Shown: one piece after another, positions 1 through 7,721 of the stretch
How positions within the stretch are numbered: the stretch's first letter is position 1
How the letters are laid out: each line of letters begins with the position of its first letter
From: AC-50 sp035640455
GTDB lineage: Bacteria; Actinomycetota; Thermoleophilia; Gaiellales; Gaiellaceae
DNA: 25,389 nt
Assembly: GCA_035640455.1 (NCBI GenBank)
Contig: DASQWB010000178.1
Location: 1-25,389 of the forward strand
Direction of reading: 5' to 3'
Translations under genes and position numbers: made by a program
Notes under the pieces: model-generated
Seen by the model: only the letters and a program-made list of their open reading frames with translations
Databases searched by the model: none
What the model was told of the DNA's origin: nothing

Positions 1-65
1 GCGCCGCGTACGTGACGGGAACGGTCGTGCCCGTGGACGGAGGGCTTACGCGCAGCCTGCTGTGA
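1..65 (+). CDS. SDR-family oxidoreductase, C-terminal end (partial)
   Basis: The window opens inside a reading frame (codons from base 3) whose last 20 residues read AAYVTGTVVPVDGGLTRSLL, then TGA at 63-65. The pattern YVTGxxxxVDGG is the classical C-terminal signature of short-chain dehydrogenase/reductases of the FabG/3-oxoacyl-reductase type. The substrate cannot be told because the Rossmann fold and the catalytic Ser-Tyr-Lys lie upstream of the window. Its stop overlaps the GTG start of the next gene in a GTGA junction, so the two are probably translationally coupled. Confidence 0.8.
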   Translation, partial: AAYVTGTVVPVDGGLTRSLL

Positions 66-1069
66 AGCGTCTCACTCCCGCGCGGCTTGCTGCGGCGGGG
101 CTCCTGCTCCTCGTGATCGTCGGGCTCGTCCTCTGGCTCGCTCCGTCCGACAGCTACATCTTCCTGCCCGACAAGGCGCATCCCGTCGCGCCGCTCGTCT
201 CGATTCCGGGCGGGAAGGAACCGGCCGACGGCGGCGGCATCTACTTCGTCGATGTCTTCGTCCGCAAGGCGAGCTGGCTCGAGCGGCTCTTCCCCGGGAT
301 CCGCGAAGGATCGACGATCGTGCCCGCCTCGGTCGTGCAGCCACCGGGCGTGAGCGAGAAGGCGCGCCGAAAAGAGGACCTGCGCGCCATGTCGCGGTCG
401 CAGGAGGTGGCCGCCGCCGTCGCGCTGCGCACGCTCGGCTACAAGGTCTCGGCCCGGCCGACGGGCGTGCTCGTGCAGGACGTGGCCCGCGATGCACCGG
501 CGGCGGGGAAGCTCGAGCCGACCGACGTGATCGTGAGCGTCGACGGGCGGCGCGTCCGGACACCGGGCGAGCTGCGGAAGCTCCTCGGAGCCCGGCCCGT
601 CGGGACGAAGTTCCGGATCGGCGTGCGACGCGGGAACGGCCTCCAACAGGTCACGGTGCGTACGGTGTCCGATCCGAGCCGGCGCGGTCATCCGATCCTC
701 GGCATCTACGTCGGCCAGGCCGCGACCGTCCACCTGCCGCTGCACGTCCGGATCAATGCGGGCGACGTGGGCGGCCCCTCGGCCGGCCTCGCCTTCGCGC
801 TCGACATCCTCGAGGAGCTCGGCCGCGACGTCGACCACGGACACCGCATCGCCGCGACGGGCGAGATCGACTTCGACGGCACCGTCGAGCAGATCGGAGG
901 CATCCGGCAGAAGACGATCGGAGTTCGGGAGGCAGGAATCCACCTCTTCCTCGTCCCCGCTGGGGAGAACGCGGTCGAGGCGAGGCGCTATGCGGATGGG
1001 GTCCGGATCATCCCTGTGAAGAACTTTCAACAGGCGTTGCGGGCACTGGCAACGCTGTCGGCGAGCTAG
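62..1069 (+). CDS. Membrane-anchored PDZ / Lon-type (S16) serine protease
   Basis: This 335-residue protein has an N-terminal membrane anchor (about residues 9-27). A PDZ domain follows at about 130-200, then a C-terminal Lon-type S16 protease domain. The nucleophile is Ser240 in GGPSAG and the dyad lysine is Lys284 in GIRQKT; the 44-residue spacing is close to the 43 of E. coli Lon. There is no AAA+ ATPase module, as in the actinobacterial and Bacillus YlbL family. Expected role: ATP-independent processing of envelope or membrane-proximal proteins outside the membrane. Start GTG at 62 overlaps the SDR stop by four bases, which fixes the start. A likely terminator follows 33 nt after the stop. 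Fold and active site are visible; the substrate is unknown. Confidence 0.88.
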   Translation: MKRLTPARLAAAGLLLLVIVGLVLWLAPSDSYIFLPDKAHPVAPLVSIPGGKEPADGGGIYFVDVFVRKASWLERLFPGIREGSTIVPASVVQPPGVSEKARRKEDLRAMSRSQEVAAAVALRTLGYKVSARPTGVLVQDVARDAPAAGKLEPTDVIVSVDGRRVRTPGELRKLLGARPVGTKFRIGVRRGNGLQQVTVRTVSDPSRRGHPILGIYVGQAATVHLPLHVRINAGDVGGPSAGLAFALDILEELGRDVDHGHRIAATGEIDFDGTVEQIGGIRQKTIGVREAGIHLFLVPAGENAVEARRYADGVRIIPVKNFQQALRALATLSAS

Positions 1070-1102
1070 CAGCTTTAGGGAGTTTTCAGCAGGAATGAAA
1101 GG

Positions 1103-1122
1103 GGCGCAAACTGCGTCTTTTT
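1103..1122 (+). terminator. Intrinsic terminator-like hairpin with T5 tail
   Basis: GGCGCA (1103-1108) and TGCGTC (1112-1117) form a 6-bp stem (one G-U pair) around the loop AAC, followed directly by TTTTT (1118-1122). It lies 33 nt after the protease stop. The stem is short for this GC content, so strength is uncertain. A similar T5 block recurs at 12684-12712. Confidence 0.45.
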
Positions 1123-1209
1123 CGTCACCGGAGGTACTTGCGGCGACCGGGCTCCGGCCCAAAGATGTCCGTCGTTCGTTGCGGTCTTGAAGGGGAGTCC
1201 AGAGAACCG

Positions 1210-1386
1210 ATGAGCAAGCAGAGCGCGTTCACGTGCGCCGATTGCTACTTCCGTCGCGCCGGGCTTTGCGCCCTCCCAGGCGACGACCCGTGCCCGACCT
1301 TCCGGCAGGCGCGAACGGGCCCACTCGCGCCGCCGCGCCAGCCGCCGCTCGTTCCGCGCAGTCTCGCGTTCAGGCCGGTCGGCTAG
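1210..1386 (+). CDS. Small Cys-rich protein, unknown function (58 aa)
   Basis: A 58-residue protein with four cysteines near its start, in the pattern CxxC-x7-C-x7-C (C9, C12, C20, C28), within CADCYFRRAGLC and PCPTFR. The spacing suggests a small zinc- or iron-sulfur-binding knuckle; the rest is Pro/Arg-rich and probably disordered. I recognise no named family. ATG 1210 is chosen because the Cys module starts just after it; a purine-rich AAGGGGAG lies 11 nt upstream. In-frame alternatives are ATG 1165 and TTG 1138, the latter with GGAGG only 3 nt before it. The 3' end overlaps the convergent aminotransferase gene by 17 nt. Confidence 0.6.
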   Translation: MSKQSAFTCADCYFRRAGLCALPGDDPCPTFRQARTGPLAPPRQPPLVPRSLAFRPVG

Positions 1387-2500
1387 ACCCGGCGGCGGCG
1401 ACCGCGGGCGCGGCAGCGACGGCCGCGGCGGCGAGCCGCACGACGCCCTCCGCGATCTCCTCCGGCGAGACGAAGCTGAAGGCGAGCCGCGCCGACGACC
1501 GGCCGCCGGCGCCGCCGGGGAAGAAGTCCGCGCCCTTCACGAACGCGACGCCTTCGCGCTCGCCCCGCTCGAGCAGGTCGGCCGCATCCACGACCTCGGC
1601 GAGGTCGAGCCAGACGAAGTAGCCGCCGCCGGGCTGGCTCCATCCTCTGCAGAGGCCGCCCGCGAAGTGCCGCTCGAGCGCGTCGAGCATCGCGTCGCGC
1701 CGGGCACGGAGCAGGCCGCGCACGCGCTCGAGGTTCGGCTCGAAGTTGCCTCGGCGCAGGAACTCGAAGACCGTCGCCTGCGTGAGGGAGGGCGGCGAGA
1801 TGTATGTCGACACGGCCCTCGCCTCGAGCTCGGCTGCAAGCTCGCGCGGCAGGACGAGCCAGCCGACGCGGACGCCGGGCGCGATCGTCTTCGAGAAGGA
1901 CGAGGAATGGACGACACCTTCGCCGCCGGCCAGCTCGTAGAGCGTGGGCGGCGGCGCGCCATCGAAGCTGACGAGGCCGTACGGGTCATCCTCGACGACG
2001 AGCAGCCCGTAGCGGCGCGCGAGCTCGAGGGCCCGCCGGCGCCGCTCGAGCGAGAGCGTGCGGCCGCTCGGGTTCTGGAACGTCGGGATCGTGTAGAGGA
2101 AGGCGGGCGGCGGCCCTTCGCGAAGCGCCTGCTCGAGCCCGTCCGGATCGAGCCCTTCCCCGTCGATCGGCACCGGTACCGCCTCGGCGCCCACCCGGGC
2201 GAGGATCCGGAGCGGCCGGTCGTAGGTCGGCGCCTCGACGAGCACGCGCTTCCCAGGCGCGAGCAGCTCGGCGAGGAACCCGAGGCCCTGGAGCGACCCG
2301 TTCGTCAGGACGACGCGCTCCGCCTCGACGCCGTGCCGGTCGGCGATCCAGTCGCGGAGCGGCGCGTACCCGCCGCCGGGCCCGTACGAGAGGACGGCCG
2401 GACCACCCCCTTCGATCGCCGCGCGTGCGCAGTCCGCGAGCTCGTCGACCGGCAGGCACTCGGGCGCCGGGACGCCGCGCGCGAAGGAGATCAATCCCAT
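1370..2500 (-). CDS. PLP-dependent class I/II aminotransferase (MocR/LysN-like catalytic domain)
   Basis: A 376-residue fold-type I aminotransferase. Visible marks are a substrate-side N-terminus (FARGVPAPECLP), YGPGGGYAPLRDWIA at about 39-53, the NPSG motif with Asn144, DDPY with Asp171, the Schiff-base Lys204 in SSSFSKT, and the carboxylate-binding Arg338. This matches stand-alone relatives of 2-aminoadipate aminotransferase (LysN) and the catalytic half of MocR regulators, but no winged-helix DNA-binding domain precedes it. Substrate is probably an aromatic, branched or dicarboxylic amino acid; it cannot be fixed from sequence. ATG 2500 lies 16 nt after the MFS stop, so it is the second gene of a two-gene unit. 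An upstream-extended frame is low-complexity and lies within the MFS gene, so it was rejected. The C-terminus is Ala-rich. Confidence 0.85.
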   Translation of the reverse strand: MGLISFARGVPAPECLPVDELADCARAAIEGGGPAVLSYGPGGGYAPLRDWIADRHGVEAERVVLTNGSLQGLGFLAELLAPGKRVLVEAPTYDRPLRILARVGAEAVPVPIDGEGLDPDGLEQALREGPPPAFLYTIPTFQNPSGRTLSLERRRRALELARRYGLLVVEDDPYGLVSFDGAPPPTLYELAGGEGVVHSSSFSKTIAPGVRVGWLVLPRELAAELEARAVSTYISPPSLTQATVFEFLRRGNFEPNLERVRGLLRARRDAMLDALERHFAGGLCRGWSQPGGGYFVWLDLAEVVDAADLLERGEREGVAFVKGADFFPGGAGGRSSARLAFSFVSPEEIAEGVVRLAAAAVAAAPAVAAAGSSRPA

Positions 2501-2516
2501 CGGCCGAGTGTAGAGA

Positions 2517-3779
2517 TCAGGCCGGCGCCGAGGCCGACCGCGGGCGCCGTCCGAAGGCGACGCGGCAGGCGGCCGCGCCGGTCGACGCGGCGACGAGCGA
2601 GACGGCCGCGACCACGACCCAGAACGCCGTGTCCCCAAAGCTCCCGCGGATCTGCAGCCCGAGGAACGGCGCGAGCGCGAAGCCAATCGCGGACATGCTC
2701 CCGAAGGCGCCCATGTAGGCGCCGCGGATGTCCTCCGGCGCGAGCCCCGCCACGATCGCCTGCGAGGTCGGCACCCACAGCATCTCGCCGATGACGAAGA
2801 CGAAGATCATCAGGGCGACCGCGGGCACGGCGTCGACGATCGGCAGGAGGAGGAACGGGAGCCCCATGAGCGGCAGCCCGATCGCGAGCTTGAGCGCTCC
2901 CGGCACGGGCCTGAGCCACTGCGTCAGGCGAAGTTGGAAGAGGGTGACCATGACCGGGTTCACGACGACGAGGAAGCCCCACGTGTACCGCGCGAAGCCG
3001 TGCGAGCCGACGAGGGAGATCGGGAGCACGACCTCGAACGAGACGTAGACGAGCCAGGCGAGCCCGGAGGAGACGAGGAAGAGCAGGAACGGCCGGTCGC
3101 GGACAATGACGGTGAACGAGTGCCGCGTCGGCGGCTCCAGCGGCGCGTAGTCGCCTCGGCTCGGGAGAAGGCGAAGGGCGAGCAGGAAGCCGCCGAAGAA
3201 GAGCGCCGAGGCGCCGACGAAGAGCGTCGGCCAGCTGCCGAGGGCGAGCAGAAGGGCGCCCGTCGGCGGCCCGAGCGTGATGCCGAGGTTCTGCGCCACG
3301 CGGACGGAGGCGAAGGCCTGCTCGTGCCGTTCGGGCGGCACGAGGTCGGCGATCATGGCCTGGTTCGCGGCGCTGCCGACCTGGAACGTGAGGCCGCCGA
3401 GGCAGAGGAGCCCGAGGCCAAAGAGCTCGCGGTCGCCCGCGGCCAGGAACCCCAGGATGAGCGCGACCTGGAACGCCCACGAGACGAGGATCAGCGGGCG
3501 GCGCCCGATGTAGTCGGAGAGGTGCCCGCCGACGTAGCCTGAGCCAGCGCCGACGAGCGCGCTGATCAGGAACGCGAGGCCGACGGCCGATTGGTCGGCG
3601 TGCAGGCGCTCGATCGCCCAGATGCCGACGAAGCTCCAGACGGTCGAGCCGCCCATCGAGCTCGCGAAGCTGACCGCGAGCACTGGCCGGAGCGGCGGGT
3701 CGACGTCCGCTCCCCAGACGAGGCGGAACACGCGGCCGAAGAGGCGCACAAGCGGGTTCGCGGGCGCGAGCGCAGGCAC
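2517..3779 (-). CDS. MFS transporter, DHA1-type exporter
   Basis: A 420-residue polytopic membrane protein with about 12 predicted hydrophobic helices. The MFS motif A between helices 2 and 3 reads GGHLSDYIGRRP (about 84-95). This fits the drug:H+ antiporter-like family (MdtH/Bcr-like) more than sugar porters, but the substrate is unknown. The start is GTG 3779: a TAGGCT -10 hexamer lies 6 nt before it, implying a leaderless message, and no Shine-Dalgarno is visible. It is followed after 16 nt by the aminotransferase; together they might export and convert an amino-acid-like compound, which is inference. A palindromic GGGGTC element lies 84-111 bp upstream. Confidence 0.85.
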   Translation of the reverse strand: MPALAPANPLVRLFGRVFRLVWGADVDPPLRPVLAVSFASSMGGSTVWSFVGIWAIERLHADQSAVGLAFLISALVGAGSGYVGGHLSDYIGRRPLILVSWAFQVALILGFLAAGDRELFGLGLLCLGGLTFQVGSAANQAMIADLVPPERHEQAFASVRVAQNLGITLGPPTGALLLALGSWPTLFVGASALFFGGFLLALRLLPSRGDYAPLEPPTRHSFTVIVRDRPFLLFLVSSGLAWLVYVSFEVVLPISLVGSHGFARYTWGFLVVVNPVMVTLFQLRLTQWLRPVPGALKLAIGLPLMGLPFLLLPIVDAVPAVALMIFVFVIGEMLWVPTSQAIVAGLAPEDIRGAYMGAFGSMSAIGFALAPFLGLQIRGSFGDTAFWVVVAAVSLVAASTGAAACRVAFGRRPRSASAPA

Positions 3780-3785
3780 GGCGGC

Positions 3786-3791
3786 AGCCTA
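3786..3791 (-). promoter_or_regulatory. -10 element TAGGCT of leaderless MFS promoter
   Basis: TAGGCT on the minus strand ends 6 nt before the GTG start codon at 3779, so transcription would begin at or within a base or two of the start codon. No clear -35 is seen (GCCGAC at the expected place). Confidence 0.5.
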
Positions 3792-3862
3792 GCCGCGGCT
3801 TCGAGCGGGTCGGCCGGGGCGTCGCCGCTCGCCTCGACACCGGCCGGACCGCACCCCCCAAC

Positions 3863-3890
3863 GACCCCCAGGGGTCCCCGGTGACCCCTG
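3863..3890. repeat. Triple GACCCC/GGGGTC palindromic element
   Basis: GACCCC (3863-3868), GGGGTC (3871-3876) and GACCCC (3883-3888) alternate in orientation, so the middle arm can pair with either flank. The right pairing is a perfect 8-bp stem, CAGGGGTC/GACCCCTG, around CCCGGT. There is no T tract on either side. It sits between the sucD stop and the MFS start: either a weak terminator for sucD or an operator for the MFS promoter. Confidence 0.45.
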
Positions 3891-3967
3891 AGGAAAGGCT
3901 ATCGGCGGCCAGCGGCCGCGGGTGCGGCGAGATCGTGCCGGAAGCGTGTCGAAAACGCAGAGGCCGC

Positions 3968-4846
3968 TCAGGCGCGGGCGCCGAGGCGCCCCGCGACGAG
4001 CTGCGCCACCTCGGTCGGCGTCGTCCCCACCCGGACGCCGGACGCCTCGAGCGTCTCCTTCTTCGCCTGGGCGGTTCCGGACGAGCCGGAGATGATCGCC
4101 CCCGCATGGCCCATGGTCTTCCCGGGCGGCGCCGTGAAGCCGGCGATATAGGCGAGGACCGGCTTGGTCATCTCCGCCTCGATGAACTGCGCCGCCTTCT
4201 CCTCCTCGTCGCCGCCGATCTCGCCGACCATGACGACGAGCTCGGTCTCCTCGTCGTCCTCGAAGCGTCCGAGGATGTCGATGAAGGACGACCCCACGAC
4301 CGGGTCGCCACCGATGCCGACGATCGTCGAGTTGCCGAGCCCGAGCTGCGTCAGCTCGTGCCCGATCTGGTACGTCAGCGTCCCCGACCGCGACACGAGC
4401 CCAACGGCGCCCTCACGGAAGATCTCGGCCGGGATGATCCCGACGTTGGCCTTGCCCGGCGAGAGCGCCCCCGGGCAGTTCGGGCCGATCATCGTGATCC
4501 CGCGGGTGCGGATGTAGTTGTAGACCCCGAGCATCTCGTGAGCGGGCAGGCCTTCCGCGATGCAGATCACGGTGCCGATCCCCGCGTCGATCGCCTCGTA
4601 GATCGCGTCGGTCGCGAAGCGTGCGGGCACGAAGACCATCGTTGTGTTCGCGCCGGTCTCGGCGACGGCGTCGGCGACGGTGTCGAAGACAGGGATCCCC
4701 TCGACGTCCTGGCCGCGCTTGCCGGGCGTGACGCCGGCGACCACCTGCGTCCCGTAGCGGCGGTTGCGGAGCGCGTGGAACGAGCCCTCGCGCCCGGTCA
4801 GGCCCTGAACGACGAGCCTCGTGTCGCGGTCGACGACGATGCTCAT
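3968..4846 (-). CDS. sucD: Succinyl-CoA synthetase (ADP/GDP-forming) alpha subunit
   Basis: A 292-residue protein matching SucD along its full length: an N-terminal CoA-binding Rossmann domain (LVVQGLTGREGSFH, about 11-24), IGPNCPGALSPG at about 120-131, then the ligase domain with the active-site phosphohistidine His247 in GKTMGHAGAI (E. coli His246). With SucC it makes ATP or GTP from succinyl-CoA in the TCA cycle, in the cytosol. ATG 4846 overlaps the methyltransferase stop by four bases (ATGA). It is the last gene of sucC-methyltransferase-sucD; no T-tailed terminator follows, only the GGGGTC palindrome about 80 nt on. Confidence 0.97.
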   Translation of the reverse strand: MSIVVDRDTRLVVQGLTGREGSFHALRNRRYGTQVVAGVTPGKRGQDVEGIPVFDTVADAVAETGANTTMVFVPARFATDAIYEAIDAGIGTVICIAEGLPAHEMLGVYNYIRTRGITMIGPNCPGALSPGKANVGIIPAEIFREGAVGLVSRSGTLTYQIGHELTQLGLGNSTIVGIGGDPVVGSSFIDILGRFEDDEETELVVMVGEIGGDEEEKAAQFIEAEMTKPVLAYIAGFTAPPGKTMGHAGAIISGSSGTAQAKKETLEASGVRVGTTPTEVAQLVAGRLGARA

Positions 4847-5496
4847 CGCTGCGACTTCCTCGCCTGCAGGACGACGAGCGGCATGCGCACGGTCTCGCCG
4901 TCGGCGGCGTCGCCGAGCAGCTCCAGGATCCGCGGCCGATCAGCGGCGGGAACCTCGACCCGGTCGAGCCAGGGCTCGAGCGCGAGCCGCCGCCCTCCGA
5001 GCACCTCGACCTGCTCGACCTCGAAGCCGTTCGCCCCGAGGAGCTCCCGCCACTCGTCCGCGGTGTAGCTGCGGACGTGCGTCGGGTCGCGCAGCCGGTG
5101 CGCCTCGTCGACGCCTTCGCCGTCGAAGAGCAGGTCGTCGACCACGAGCAGCCGCTGCGAGACGCGCGCCATCTCTGCGACGGCGGCCTCGACGTCCGGG
5201 AAGTGGTGCGCCGCGATCCGGCAGACGACGACGTCGAAGCTTCCGTCCGCGAACGGAAGATCCTCGGCGCGGGCGACGACGTCCGGTCGCATCCCGGGCG
5301 CCGGGTCGACCGTCACGACCTCGCAGCCGGCGTCGCGCAGCCGCCGCGCCACGTGGCCGCCGCCCGTCGCGACGTCGAGCACCTTCGCGCCCTCGTCCGG
5401 CTCGCACCACTCGACGACGAGGTCGAGGTCTTCGCCCGCGCGGTGAGGCTCGCTCGTCCGGAAGGCGTCCGCACGGGTCGACCAGACGTCGCTCAC
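4843..5496 (-). CDS. SAM-dependent methyltransferase (UbiE/Methyltransf_11 type) within the suc operon
   Basis: A 217-residue class I methyltransferase. Motif I is VLDVATGGGHVA (about 39-50), the acidic motif II residue is in VTVDPAP (about 61-67), and ARAEDLPFADGSFDVVVCR (75-93) covers motifs III-IV. The layout resembles UbiE/MenG and generic small-molecule methyltransferases; the acceptor substrate is not predictable. Its GTG start (5496) overlaps the sucC stop by four bases and its stop overlaps the sucD ATG by four. It is therefore locked into translation between the two subunits of one enzyme, where sucC and sucD normally adjoin. Codon use resembles its neighbours, so there is no sign of recent transfer. 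Confidence 0.88.
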   Translation of the reverse strand: MSDVWSTRADAFRTSEPHRAGEDLDLVVEWCEPDEGAKVLDVATGGGHVARRLRDAGCEVVTVDPAPGMRPDVVARAEDLPFADGSFDVVVCRIAAHHFPDVEAAVAEMARVSQRLLVVDDLLFDGEGVDEAHRLRDPTHVRSYTADEWRELLGANGFEVEQVEVLGGRRLALEPWLDRVEVPAADRPRILELLGDAADGETVRMPLVVLQARKSQR

Positions 5497-6641
5497 GCCG
5501 CCTCTGCGAGCTCGACGGCGCGCCGCGCGGCGTCGAGCATCGTCGGCTCGACGTGGAGGTTCTCGGGAGCCGCGTCGGCGAGGATCCGGCGGCCCTCCTC
5601 GGCGTTCGTGCCGTCGAGGCGGACGACGATCGGGTGCGAGATCGACATGCGGCCGAGCGCCTGGAGGATCCCGCGGGCGACCTCGTCGCAGCGCGTGATC
5701 CCGCCGAAGATGTTGAACAGGATCGAACGCACCTGCGGGTCGGCGGTGATCACCTCGAGCGCGTCGACGACCCCCTCCGCCTGGCCGCCGCCGCCGAGGT
5801 CGCAGAAGTTCGCCGGCCGGCCGCCGGCGAGCGCGACGACGTCCAAGGTGGACATGACGAGGCCGGCCCCGTTCCCGAGGATCCCGACCTCGCCGTCGAG
5901 CTTCACGTAGGTGACGCCCTTCTCGCGCGCCGCGCGCTCCTCGGGCGGGTATGCCTCGAGGTCGTACATCTCGGCGATCTCCGGGTGCTTGTAGAGCGCG
6001 TTGTCGTCGACCGTCACCTTCGCGTCGAGCGCCCGCACCTCGCCCTCCGGGGCGACGATCAGCGGGTTGATCTCGCACAGCATCGCGTCCGAGCCGACGA
6101 AGCAGGCGTAGAGCTTCGTGACGATCGGCAGGATCTGGCGCTGCTCGCCGGGGTCGTCGATCCCCGCCATGTAGATCAGCCGCCGCGCGACGAACAGGTG
6201 GAACCCGGCAAGCGGGTCGACGTGCAGCCGCGCCAGCTCCTCGGGATGCTCCACGGCCACCTGCTCGATCTCGATCCCGCCCTCCTTCGTGAGCATGAGC
6301 AGCGGCTTCTTCGCCCCACGGTCGAAGGTGACGGAGAGGTAGTACTCCTTCGCGATGTCCGAGGCGCGCTCGATCCAGAGCTTGCGGACGACGTGGCCGC
6401 GGATGTCGAGGCCGAGGATGTCGCGCGCGCGGGCCTCGGCCTCGGCGGGATCGTCAGCGAGCTTCACGCCGCCGGCCTTGCCGCGCCCGCCCGTCAGGAC
6501 CTGCGCCTTCACGACGACCTGCGCGCCGAGCTCCTCGGCGGCCGCGCGCGCCTCCTCGGGGGTCGTCACGAGCTTCCCCTGCGAGATCGGGATTCCGTAG
6601 CGCCGGAAGAGCTCCTTCCCTTGGTACTCGTAGAGATCCAC
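5493..6641 (-). CDS. sucC: Succinyl-CoA synthetase (ADP/GDP-forming) beta subunit
   Basis: A 382-residue protein matching SucC (usual length about 380-390). It starts MDLYEYQGKELFRRYGIP and carries the ATP-grasp domain with VVVKAQVLTGGRGKAGGVK (about 42-60). The C-terminal flavodoxin-like CoA-ligase half contains GNGAGLVMSTLDVV and NIFGGITRCDEVA. It binds nucleotide and partners SucD. The start is GTG 6641; a TAGAGT hexamer 8 nt before it suggests a leaderless message. It heads the sucC-methyltransferase-sucD unit and diverges from the ABC exporter across 111 bp. Confidence 0.97.
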   Translation of the reverse strand: MDLYEYQGKELFRRYGIPISQGKLVTTPEEARAAAEELGAQVVVKAQVLTGGRGKAGGVKLADDPAEAEARARDILGLDIRGHVVRKLWIERASDIAKEYYLSVTFDRGAKKPLLMLTKEGGIEIEQVAVEHPEELARLHVDPLAGFHLFVARRLIYMAGIDDPGEQRQILPIVTKLYACFVGSDAMLCEINPLIVAPEGEVRALDAKVTVDDNALYKHPEIAEMYDLEAYPPEERAAREKGVTYVKLDGEVGILGNGAGLVMSTLDVVALAGGRPANFCDLGGGGQAEGVVDALEVITADPQVRSILFNIFGGITRCDEVARGILQALGRMSISHPIVVRLDGTNAEEGRRILADAAPENLHVEPTMLDAARRAVELAEAA

Positions 6642-6649
6642 GGCGGCGG

Positions 6650-6655
6650 ACTCTA
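6650..6655 (-). promoter_or_regulatory. -10 element TAGAGT of leaderless sucC promoter
   Basis: TAGAGT on the minus strand is separated by 8 nt from the sucC GTG (6641). No Shine-Dalgarno lies between, in keeping with a transcript starting at or near the GTG. The -35 region is not recognisable. Confidence 0.5.
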
Positions 6656-6702
6656 ACGACGAGGGCTTGGCAGAACATCGTCGTGCCGCCCGGAGCGCGC
6701 TG

Positions 6703-6719
6703 CTCGTTCGACGAACGAG
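6703..6719. promoter_or_regulatory. Perfect 17-bp palindrome, candidate operator
   Basis: CTCGTTCG-A-CGAACGAG is a perfect inverted repeat (8-bp arms, 1-bp centre) between divergent sucC and the ABC exporter. It ends 19 bp before the exporter -10 element, overlapping its -35 region. Because no gene ends here, a terminator role is excluded; a dimeric repressor site (TetR or MarR type) for the exporter is the likeliest reading. Confidence 0.5.
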
Positions 6720-6738
6720 GTTCCGCCAATCCTCTGAC

Positions 6739-6744
6739 TAGACT
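6739..6744 (+). promoter_or_regulatory. -10 element TAGACT of leaderless ABC exporter promoter
   Basis: TAGACT lies 8 nt before the GTG start at 6753. Same arrangement as sucC in the opposite direction; no Shine-Dalgarno is present. Confidence 0.5.
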
Positions 6745-6752
6745 CGACCGCC

Positions 6753-7721
6753 GTGGACACGATCGTCGCGGAAGGGCTCGAGAAGCGCTACGGAGCCGTC
6801 CAGGCGCTTCGCAGCGTCACCTTCTCGGTGCGCGAGAACGAGGTGTTCGGGCTGCTCGGCCCGAACGGCGCGGGTAAGTCCACGACGGTCCGCGTCCTGA
6901 CGACGCTGACCCGGCCGGACAAGGGCCGCGCCGAGGTGGCGGGGCACGACGTCGTCCGGCACCCGAACCGCGTCCGCCGCTCGATCGGCTACGTGCCCCA
7001 GGAGTCGGGCGTCGACCGGGACGCGACCGGGCGCGAGAACCTCCTCCTCCAGGGGCGGATCCAGAACGTCCCGCGCGACGAGCTTCGCCGGCGCGTGGAC
7101 GAGCTGCTCGACCTCGTCGGCATCGCCGACGCAGCCGACCGCGTGGTCCGCGGGTACTCGGGCGGGATGAAGCGGCGGCTCGACATCGCACTCGGGCTCG
7201 TGCACCGGCCGCGGGTCCTCTTCCTCGACGAGCCGACGACCGGCCTCGACCCCGAGGCGCGCGCGGCGATGTGGGTCGAGGTGCAGCGGTTGGCGGAGCA
7301 GGAGCGGCTGACGATCCTCCTGACGACGCATTACCTCGAGGAGGCCGACCGGCTCGCCGAGCGGGTGGCGATCGTGAGCCGCGGCGAGATCGTCGTCGAA
7401 GGCTCGCCGGACGAGCTCAAGCGCGGACTGCGCGGCGAGGCGGTGACGGTCGAGCTCGCGGACGGCCAGGGCGACGCCGCGGCGGCGGTCGTCGCCAGGC
7501 TCGACGGCGCAGCGGACACGACGGTCGACGGGCGCCTGCTCCGCACGCGCGTGCCGAACGGCGCGCAGGCGGTGCCCACGATCCTCTCGGCGCTCGAGGG
7601 ACAGGGCCTCCGCGTCGCGTCGGTCACGACCCACCGGCCGTCCCTCGACGACGTCTACCTCCATTACACGGGGCGTGAGTTCGCCGCCGAGGACGAGGCC
7701 GCGACGGACGGTGCCGAATGA
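6753..7721 (+). CDS. ABC exporter ATP-binding protein (DrrA family)
   Basis: A 322-residue nucleotide-binding subunit. Walker A is GPNGAGKST (36-44), Q-loop Gln83 in VPQE, signature YSGGMKRRLD (135-144), Walker B VLFLDEP (155-161) with catalytic Glu160, and H-loop His193 in TTHYLEEA. A C-terminal extension of about 100 residues resembles the DUF4162 tail of DrrA/CcmA-type exporters of drugs, lipids or polyketides. Start GTG 6753 is supported by the -10 hexamer 8 nt upstream. It overlaps the permease gene by four bases (ATGA). The palindrome at 6703-6719 suggests inducible control. The substrate is unknown. Confidence 0.92.
   Translation: MDTIVAEGLEKRYGAVQALRSVTFSVRENEVFGLLGPNGAGKSTTVRVLTTLTRPDKGRAEVAGHDVVRHPNRVRRSIGYVPQESGVDRDATGRENLLLQGRIQNVPRDELRRRVDELLDLVGIADAADRVVRGYSGGMKRRLDIALGLVHRPRVLFLDEPTTGLDPEARAAMWVEVQRLAEQERLTILLTTHYLEEADRLAERVAIVSRGEIVVEGSPDELKRGLRGEAVTVELADGQGDAAAAVVARLDGAADTTVDGRLLRTRVPNGAQAVPTILSALEGQGLRVASVTTHRPSLDDVYLHYTGREFAAEDEAATDGAE

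Noticed and set aside
2501..2686. Longer N-terminus for the aminotransferase
   Set aside because: The added 62 residues are Ser/Arg/Pro low-complexity and lie inside the MFS coding sequence; the family start fits ATG 2500.
6703..6719. Reading the exporter palindrome as a LexA box
   Set aside because: The half-sites are in the opposite order (GTTC then GAAC) and the spacing is wrong.
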